Assembly (NCBI GenBank): GCA_964570895.1
Contig: CAZMZD010000001.1
Span: 331,674 to 395,673 of the forward strand
DNA from: RGIG1918 sp964570895
GTDB taxonomy: Bacteria > Cyanobacteriota > Vampirovibrionia > Gastranaerophilales > Gastranaerophilaceae
Direction: 5' to 3'
DNA length: 64,000 nucleotides
Shown here: positions 58,010 to 64,000 of the stretch, one piece after another
Layout: each line of letters starts with the position of its first letter
How positions within the stretch are numbered: the stretch's first letter is position 1
Notes under the pieces: generated by a model
What the model was told of the DNA's origin: nothing
Seen by the model: only the letters and a program-made list of their open reading frames with translations
Database searches by the model: none
Made by a program: the position numbers and the translations under genes

Positions 58010-59524
58010 ATGAAACAACCATTTTTTTACGACATTACTTTAAGGGACGGCAACCAATCACTTAAAAAACCTTGGGATATAAAAGAAAAAGAGTATGTTT
58101 TTGACCTTTTATGCGAACTTGGGGTTCAGGCAATTGAAGTTGGTTTTCCTGCTTCATCTGAAATGGATTTTGAGGCTTGCAAACTGCTTGCGCAAAAAGC
58201 GCCTGAAAACATCGTTATTTCAGGGCTCGCAAGGGCAACGGAGGGCGACATAGCACGCGCCGCTGAAGCAATAAAATATGCAAAACGTCCAAGAATACAC
58301 ACTTTTATTACGCTTAGCCCGTTCCATATGGAACATGTTTTAAATAAAACACCAGAGCAAACAAGAAAAATTGCGGTTGACGCCGTAGCTTATGCTTATG
58401 AAAAAATCGGAGCAACAGGAGATGTGCAATTTTCCGTTGAGCATTTTGGAGATTGCGGAGAAAACTTAGATTTCGTAATTGAAACTCTGCAAGATGTGGT
58501 CAGAGCAGGGGCTACCACCATCAACCTTCCAAACACGGTTGAAAGATATCGCCCAATGCGCTTTATTAATATGGTTGAAAAAGTAAGAAACGCACTTCCT
58601 GAGCACGTGACAATTGCAGTACACTGCCATAACGACCTTGGCATGGCAACTGCAACCACAGTTGAAAGCTATTTTAAAGGTGCGGTTCAGCTTGAATGTT
58701 CACTGAACGGACTTGGAGAGAGAACAGGAAACACGAACTTATATGAAGTTGCAATTGCGCTCCATAATTCAGGCGTCAATGTTCCTTTAGACTTGAGCAA
58801 GTTTTACGAAACAGCAATTGATATTGCACATGCTTCAAATGTAAAAATTCACGAAAAAGCACCTCTTATCGGTTCCGATTCGCTTGCGCACAGAAGCGGA
58901 ATTCACCAAGACGGTGCGCTTAAAACAAAAGATATGGAAATGGGAGCTTATCGCCCAATCAATCCAACCCTTATTGGCAGAAACGACAGCGAAAAAATCG
59001 CATTCACAAGCCAATCCGGAAAAACTGCAATCTTTGAAATTGTTAAATCACAAGGTTACCCAATCACAATTAAAGAAGCGATTAGAATTTCGCACAAAGC
59101 AAAAGAAATGGCTGAAACAATCGGTGAAGTAAACACCGATCAAATCATTGCTTTATATATTAATTACGTGCTTGATGTTAAGGGCAAATTTGGTTTTATT
59201 GATTTTGAGAAAAAATCTGAAAATAAATATGAACTTAAATTCATGTATGAAAACATTTTGTATCACCCTGAAGGAGAAGGGAACGGCCCTGTTGCTTGTT
59301 GCCTTGATGCACTTAAAAATGCAGGCTTCGAACAAAAACTTGTTCACTATGAACAATTTGCACTTGATGAAACACTTCTTGGTTCGTCATCTCGCGCAAT
59401 GAGCGTAATTCACATGGAAAAAGGCGATACAAAAGAAGAAATTATTGCTCGTGCAGTTGATTCAGACACAGCAAGAGCAAACGTTAAAGCAATCTTTAAT
59501 GCAATGAATTTAATTTATCAATAA
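58010..59524 (+). CDS. leuA: 2-isopropylmalate synthase
   Basis: First step of leucine synthesis from 2-ketoisovalerate and acetyl-CoA, 504 residues. The DRE-TIM barrel opens FYDITLRDGNQSLKKPW; metal-binding HCHNDLGMA, LNGLGERTGN and HRSGIHQDGALK follow. A C-terminal regulatory domain (about 390-504) is present, so leucine feedback is possible. Citramalate synthase is the main alternative. leuC lies 38 kb away at 19002. Confidence 0.9.
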   Translation: MKQPFFYDITLRDGNQSLKKPWDIKEKEYVFDLLCELGVQAIEVGFPASSEMDFEACKLLAQKAPENIVISGLARATEGDIARAAEAIKYAKRPRIHTFITLSPFHMEHVLNKTPEQTRKIAVDAVAYAYEKIGATGDVQFSVEHFGDCGENLDFVIETLQDVVRAGATTINLPNTVERYRPMRFINMVEKVRNALPEHVTIAVHCHNDLGMATATTVESYFKGAVQLECSLNGLGERTGNTNLYEVAIALHNSGVNVPLDLSKFYETAIDIAHASNVKIHEKAPLIGSDSLAHRSGIHQDGALKTKDMEMGAYRPINPTLIGRNDSEKIAFTSQSGKTAIFEIVKSQGYPITIKEAIRISHKAKEMAETIGEVNTDQIIALYINYVLDVKGKFGFIDFEKKSENKYELKFMYENILYHPEGEGNGPVACCLDALKNAGFEQKLVHYEQFALDETLLGSSSRAMSVIHMEKGDTKEEIIARAVDSDTARANVKAIFNAMNLIYQ

Positions 59525-59552
59525 ATAATATTAAATATTGTTCAATCACTGC

Positions 59553-59580
59553 TTGACTAGAAATCTTTAGCAAGTATGAT
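59553..59580 (+). promoter_or_regulatory. promoter upstream of rpoB
   Basis: TTGACT (59553-59558), 16 bases, TATGAT (59575-59580). About 70 bases of leader remain before the rpoB ATG. No ribosomal-protein genes (rplJ, rplL) precede rpoB, which is unusual and explains a dedicated promoter. Confidence 0.7.
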
Positions 59581-59655
59581 TGATTAAGTTAAACTAGCGT
59601 GACTGCGCTTCTAAAATTAAATTTGATTATTAGAACACATATTAGAGGTATTTGA

Positions 59656-62600
59656 ATGGCAACACAAGAATATGCACCAAGAGTTACTCCGATGGGAATT
59701 CCCGCAACCCGTTTGGACGACTTGCCGGATTTAATTGAGATCCAAAAAAAGTCTTTCGAATGGTTTTTAAAAGAAGGTTTAAAAGAGGAGTTGCTCTCGT
59801 TTTCACCTATTAAAGACTATACAGGAAGATTAGAACTTCATTTTCTTCCACAGTATACTTTTGATAGCCCAAAATATACGATTGAAGAAGCTAGAATCCA
59901 TGACGCAACTTACGCAAAACAACTTAGAGTTATGATGCGTTTAGTTAACCGTGATTCAGGTGAAATCAAAGAACAAGAAGTATATATCGGCGACATTCCA
60001 ACCATGACCGATAAAGGTACTTTTATTGTAAACGGTGCAGAACGTGTTATCGTTTCTCAAATCGTTCGTTCTCCTGGGATTTACTACAAAAAAGAAGTTT
60101 CTCCAACAGGAAAACGTTTATATAATGCAACACTTATTCCAAACCGTGGGGCATGGTTAAAAATTGAAACAGATTCAAATGATTTAATTTATGTAAAAAT
60201 CGATAAAAACAGAAAAATCTTAGCTACAACACTTCTTAAAGCACTCGGCATTACTCCATCTGAAATGGAAAGCTTATTCACACACTTCGAGTTCTTAAGA
60301 AAAACTTTAGAAAAAGATACAACAACTTCAATGGACGAAGCTTTAATCGAAGTTTACAAAAAACTTCGCCCAGGTGACCCTGCTTCTGCTGCAGGCGGTC
60401 GTCAAATTTTAGAAGCTCGTTTCTTTGATGATAAAAAATATGACATCGGCAAAGTTGGCAGATACAAAATCAACAAAAAACTTGGTTTAAACTTGCCTGA
60501 AACTCAAAGAACAATCACAATTCAAGATATCGTAGCCAGCGTTGAATACTTAATCAACTTAACATACGATGAAGGCGTTTTGGATGATATCGACCACTTG
60601 GGAAACAGAAGAATTCGCTCAGTTGGCGAATTGTTACAAAACCAATTCAGAGTTGGTCTTTCAAGAATCGAAAGAATCGTTAAAGAAAGAATGACTCTTC
60701 AAGATAACGACACACTCACACCACTTAACCTTTTAAACACAAAACCGCTCGTTGCGTCTTTAAAAGAATTCTTTGGTTCTTCACAATTATCACAATTTAT
60801 GGACCAAACAAACCCACTTGCTGAATTAACTCACAAAAGAAGAATTTCAGCATTAGGGCCTGGTGGTTTGATGAGAGAACGTGCAGGGTTCGCGGTTCGT
60901 GACATCCACACATCTCACTACGGAAGACTTTGCCCTGTTGAAACACCTGAAGGACCTAACGCAGGTCTTATCGGTTCACTTGCAACTCACGCAAGAGTTA
61001 ACGAATATGGCTTTATTGAAACTCCATATTTCGAAGTTGTTGACGGCAAAGTGACAGATAAGGTTGTTTATTTCTCGGCTGATGAAGAAGAAAACTACCG
61101 TATCGCTCCTGCGGACGTTAAATTAAACCCAGACAGAACAATAAAAGAAGAATTTGTGCCTGTTAGATACAGAAACGAATTCACAATGGATAGCTCAAAA
61201 AGAGTTGACTACTTTGGTGTTTCGCCAATCCAAATCATCTCTGTTGCAACATCTCTTATCCCATTCATCGAACACGACGACGCAAACCGTGCTTTGATGG
61301 GTTCAAACATGCAACGTCAAGCAGTTCCTCTTTTAATCACAGAAAGACCTGTTGTTGGTACCGGTCTTGAAAAAAGAGCAGCTAAAGACTCCGGCATGGT
61401 TGAAGTTTCAAGAGTAGACGGAACCGTCGTAAGAGTTGTTGGCGAAGAAGTCCATGTAAAAGATAAAAAAGGACAAGTTCATATTCACACACTTCTTAAA
61501 TATACAAGAAGTAACCAAGACACTTGTATCACTCAAAAACCAATCGTTAAAGAAGGTATGGAAGTTAAAGCGGGCGATGTTATCGCGGATGGCGCTTCTA
61601 CAAACAAAGGTGAACTATCACTAGGTAAAAACGTGCTCGTTGCTTATATGCCTTGGGAAGGCTACAACTACGAAGACGCGATTTTACTTTCAGACAGATT
61701 GGTTCATGATGATGTATTTACTTCAGTTCACATTGAAAAACTTGAACTTGACGCTCGTCAAACAAAATTAGGACCTGAAGAAATTACTCGTGAAATTCCA
61801 AACGTATCTGAAGATTCTATTCGCCACTTAGACGAAAGAGGTATCGTAAGAATCGGCGCAAGAGTATACGCTGATGACATCTTGGTTGGTAAAATCACTC
61901 CAAAAGGTGAATCCGAACACCCGCCGGAAGAAAAATTACTTCGCGCCATTTTCGCTGAAAAAGCTCGCGATGTAAAAGACAATTCACTTCGTGTTCCACA
62001 CGGCGAAGGTGGCAGAGTTGTCGACGTTAAAGTGTTTGACCGCGAAAAAGGCGATGAACTTCCACCAGGGGCAAACACAGTTATCAGAGTTTATATTGCA
62101 CAAAAACGTAAAATATCAGTAGGTGACAAACTTTCAGGTCGTCACGGTAACAAAGGTATCGTTTCAAGAATTCTTCCAAAAGAAGATATGCCTTTCTTGC
62201 CAGACGGAACTCCTGTTGATATCGTACTTAACCCACTAGGCGTACCTTCCCGTATGAACGTGGGTCAAACATACGAACACTTACTCGGTTTGGCAGCATA
62301 CTTAACTAAAAACCACTATGAATCTCCGCTATTTGATGAAATGTACGGAGCTAACCAATCAGAAAATGCAACAAAAGCTGAACTCTTAAAAGGTATTAAA
62401 GAATCCGGCTGTGATTGGGTTAGAGAAGACGGTAAAGTTACATTATATGATGGCCGCACAGGTGAACCATTCGATGAACCTGTTGCAGTTGGTATTTCAT
62501 ACATCCTTAAACTTGTTCACTTAGTTGACGACAAAATCCACGCTCGTTCAACGGGTCCATACTCACTCGTTACACAACAACCATTAGGTGGTAAGGCTCA

Positions 62601-62970
62601 ATTCGGTGGTCAAAGATTTGGGGAAATGGAAGTTTGGGCTCTTGAAGCATACGGCGCAGCTTATATTCTTCAAGAAATGCTTACCATCAAATCAGACGAT
62701 GTTAACGGAAGAAGCCGTGCTTATGAAGCAATCGTTAAAGGCGACAACATTCCTCGTCCGGGTATTCCTGAATCATTCAAAGTATTGGTTCGCGAATTGC
62801 AATCAATTGCTCTTGATATTCAAGTTGCTAAGAAAAATGGCGATGAAGTTGATCTTATGGCTGATAGCGACGATATCAGAAAAGCAGCTCCAAAAAGAGT
62901 GTTATCTGATATAGATTCAGAGCTTTTGAACATAAATTTCTTTGAAACTCCGGCAGCTTTCAAAGACTAA
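59656..62970 (+). CDS. rpoB: DNA-directed RNA polymerase subunit beta
   Basis: 1104 residues, about the cyanobacterial length and shorter than the 1342 of E. coli. Landmarks: the rifampicin region [20 protein letters not shown] with [61 protein letters not shown] and the terminal [20 protein letters not shown]. The RRLSALGPGG-type sequence here is [11 protein letters not shown], with no classic resistance substitution obvious. rpoC follows after 33 bases. Confidence 0.98.
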   Translation: MATQEYAPRVTPMGIPATRLDDLPDLIEIQKKSFEWFLKEGLKEELLSFSPIKDYTGRLELHFLPQYTFDSPKYTIEEARIHDATYAKQLRVMMRLVNRDSGEIKEQEVYIGDIPTMTDKGTFIVNGAERVIVSQIVRSPGIYYKKEVSPTGKRLYNATLIPNRGAWLKIETDSNDLIYVKIDKNRKILATTLLKALGITPSEMESLFTHFEFLRKTLEKDTTTSMDEALIEVYKKLRPGDPASAAGGRQILEARFFDDKKYDIGKVGRYKINKKLGLNLPETQRTITIQDIVASVEYLINLTYDEGVLDDIDHLGNRRIRSVGELLQNQFRVGLSRIERIVKERMTLQDNDTLTPLNLLNTKPLVASLKEFFGSSQLSQFMDQTNPLAELTHKRRISALGPGGLMRERAGFAVRDIHTSHYGRLCPVETPEGPNAGLIGSLATHARVNEYGFIETPYFEVVDGKVTDKVVYFSADEEENYRIAPADVKLNPDRTIKEEFVPVRYRNEFTMDSSKRVDYFGVSPIQIISVATSLIPFIEHDDANRALMGSNMQRQAVPLLITERPVVGTGLEKRAAKDSGMVEVSRVDGTVVRVVGEEVHVKDKKGQVHIHTLLKYTRSNQDTCITQKPIVKEGMEVKAGDVIADGASTNKGELSLGKNVLVAYMPWEGYNYEDAILLSDRLVHDDVFTSVHIEKLELDARQTKLGPEEITREIPNVSEDSIRHLDERGIVRIGARVYADDILVGKITPKGESEHPPEEKLLRAIFAEKARDVKDNSLRVPHGEGGRVVDVKVFDREKGDELPPGANTVIRVYIAQKRKISVGDKLSGRHGNKGIVSRILPKEDMPFLPDGTPVDIVLNPLGVPSRMNVGQTYEHLLGLAAYLTKNHYESPLFDEMYGANQSENATKAELLKGIKESGCDWVREDGKVTLYDGRTGEPFDEPVAVGISYILKLVHLVDDKIHARSTGPYSLVTQQPLGGKAQFGGQRFGEMEVWALEAYGAAYILQEMLTIKSDDVNGRSRAYEAIVKGDNIPRPGIPESFKVLVRELQSIALDIQVAKKNGDEVDLMADSDDIRKAAPKRVLSDIDSELLNINFFETPAAFKD

Positions 62971-63003
62971 TTAGAAGAGAATTTTAGATAAGGAGAATAA
63001 AAG

Positions 63004-64000
63004 TTGTCCACAAGTATAGATTATTTTGATTATATCCGAATTTCAATCGCTTCTCCGGAACGTATTTTGGAATGGTCACATGGCGAAGTTACAAAGCCAG
63101 AAACAATTAACTACAGAACATTAAAACCTGAACGTGACGGTCTTTTCTGCGAAAGAATTTTTGGACCTTCAAAAGATTGGGAATGCTATTGCGGTAAATA
63201 TAAAAGAGTTCGCCACAAAGGCATCATCTGCGAACGTTGCGGTGTTGAAGTTACAGACTCTAAAGTTCGCCGCCACAGAATGGGGCACATCAAACTTGCA
63301 GCGCCTGTTACTCACATTTGGTTCTTAAAAGGAATTCCAAGTTATTTGGGTTTATTGCTTGACACAACTCTTAAAGATTTGGAACAAGTAATCTACTTCA
63401 ACAGCTACATCGTTGTTGACCCAGCTGAAACAGACTTCAAAAAAATGCAACTTCTATCTGAAGAAGAATATGAAGATTATGTTCTTGAACACGAAGATAC
63501 AGGCTTGAAAGTTGGTATCGGCGCAGAAGTTATTAAAGAATTGCTTTCTGAAATTAAATTAACCGTTCTTGCTGACGAAATTAGAACTGAACTTGACAGC
63601 TCAGCCGGAAGTGTTCAAAAAAGAGCAAAATTAATCAAAAGATTAAGACTTGTTGAAAGCTTAATTGATTCAGACACTGAACCAACTTGGTTTGTTATGG
63701 ATGTATTGCCAATCACACCGCCGGACCTTCGTCCAATGGTTCAATTAGATGGCGGCAGATTTGCAACATCAGACTTAAACGACTTGTACAGACGCGTTAT
63801 CAACAGAAACAATCGTTTATTAAGATTGTTAGAAATGGGCGCACCTGAAATTATCGTTAGAAACGAAAAAAGAATGCTTCAAGAAGCAGTTGACGCGTTG
63901 ATTGATAACGGCAGAAGAGGAAGAACTGTTGTTGGCCCTAATAACAGACCTCTTAAATCACTTTCAAATATTATCGAAGGTAAGCAAGGTCGTTTCCGTC
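63004..64000 (+). CDS. rpoC: DNA-directed RNA polymerase subunit beta' (rpoC or rpoC1), 5' part
   Basis: The frame opens with TTG at 63004 (AAGGAG about 10 bases upstream) and runs off the window after 332 codons. The zinc-binding region [20 protein letters not shown] starts near residue 61. [20 protein letters not shown] and [19 protein letters not shown] resemble cyanobacterial RpoC1 more than the KSLPSRIG form of other bacteria. Near the edge is the lid/rudder-proximal [20 protein letters not shown]. Whether the gene is split into rpoC1 and rpoC2 as in cyanobacteria cannot be seen. Confidence 0.95.
   Translation, partial: MSTSIDYFDYIRISIASPERILEWSHGEVTKPETINYRTLKPERDGLFCERIFGPSKDWECYCGKYKRVRHKGIICERCGVEVTDSKVRRHRMGHIKLAAPVTHIWFLKGIPSYLGLLLDTTLKDLEQVIYFNSYIVVDPAETDFKKMQLLSEEEYEDYVLEHEDTGLKVGIGAEVIKELLSEIKLTVLADEIRTELDSSAGSVQKRAKLIKRLRLVESLIDSDTEPTWFVMDVLPITPPDLRPMVQLDGGRFATSDLNDLYRRVINRNNRLLRLLEMGAPEIIVRNEKRMLQEAVDALIDNGRRGRTVVGPNNRPLKSLSNIIEGKQGRFR

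Overview
The window is low-GC bacterial chromosome with short intergenic gaps and many start/stop overlaps. Gene content points to a fermentative, flagellated Gram-negative relative of Cyanobacteria, most likely a Melainabacteria/Vampirovibrionia (Gastranaerophilales-type) genome. The reasons are: a beta' subunit N-terminus that reads like cyanobacterial RpoC1 ([17 protein letters not shown]); lysA directly followed by the c-di-AMP cyclase cdaA, a gene pair I remember from cyanobacteria; an [FeFe]-hydrogenase maturase (hydE); TolC-type outer-membrane and O-antigen-type sugar genes; and flagellar export genes. There are no photosynthesis genes. The taxonomic call is inference; no database was searched.

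Layout. 1-4147: secD-secF and a TolC-family protein, all on the minus strand, separated by an unusual 430-base spacer. 4200-5972: tRNA-Arg, tRNA-Val, tRNA-Gln and tRNA-Pro, a short hydrophobic peptide gene with its own terminator, and an acyl-ACP thioesterase. 6056-16641: a surface-sugar locus. rfbF, rfbG and rfbH build a CDP-3,6-dideoxy-4-keto sugar. Alongside are a ThDP enzyme, a NeuB-like synthase, an HpcH/CitE-like aldolase and a reductase, plus an inverted two-gene cassette for polyprenyl-linked glycosylation. 16714-21266: nadE, two lineage-type hypothetical proteins, and leuC paired with a DUF2229 protein. 21267-21819: gene-free repeat island.

21820-27763: a Gfo/Idh/MocA oxidoreductase, and divergently wecG, split transketolase, ftsE, ftsX and an HDOD protein. 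27811-32359 (minus): a tightly coupled operon, murA - WYDxDP-repeat protein - large TPR protein - secreted protein - YkgJ-like protein. 32434-38314: uvrB, rlmH, a dicarboxylate/amino-acid symporter, radA, rpmI-rplT. 38315-39080: second repeat island and a terminator-bearing leader before hydE. 40119-43204: an unusual GH77 glucanotransferase with a C-terminal membrane anchor, and nnrD.

43239-46904 (minus): fliP-fliQ, a radical SAM protein and an AI-2E family transporter. 46974-55997 (plus): a probable long operon lysA-cdaA-flhB-flhA-PilZ-membrane protein-histidine kinase-HD-GYP regulator, linking c-di-AMP, c-di-GMP and flagellar export. 56137-64000: rpsB-tsf, leuA, rpoB and the start of rpoC.

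Several genes have a clean -10 box exactly 7-8 bases before the start codon and no Shine-Dalgarno sequence. Leaderless transcription therefore looks common, beside a class of genes with strong GGAG-type sites.
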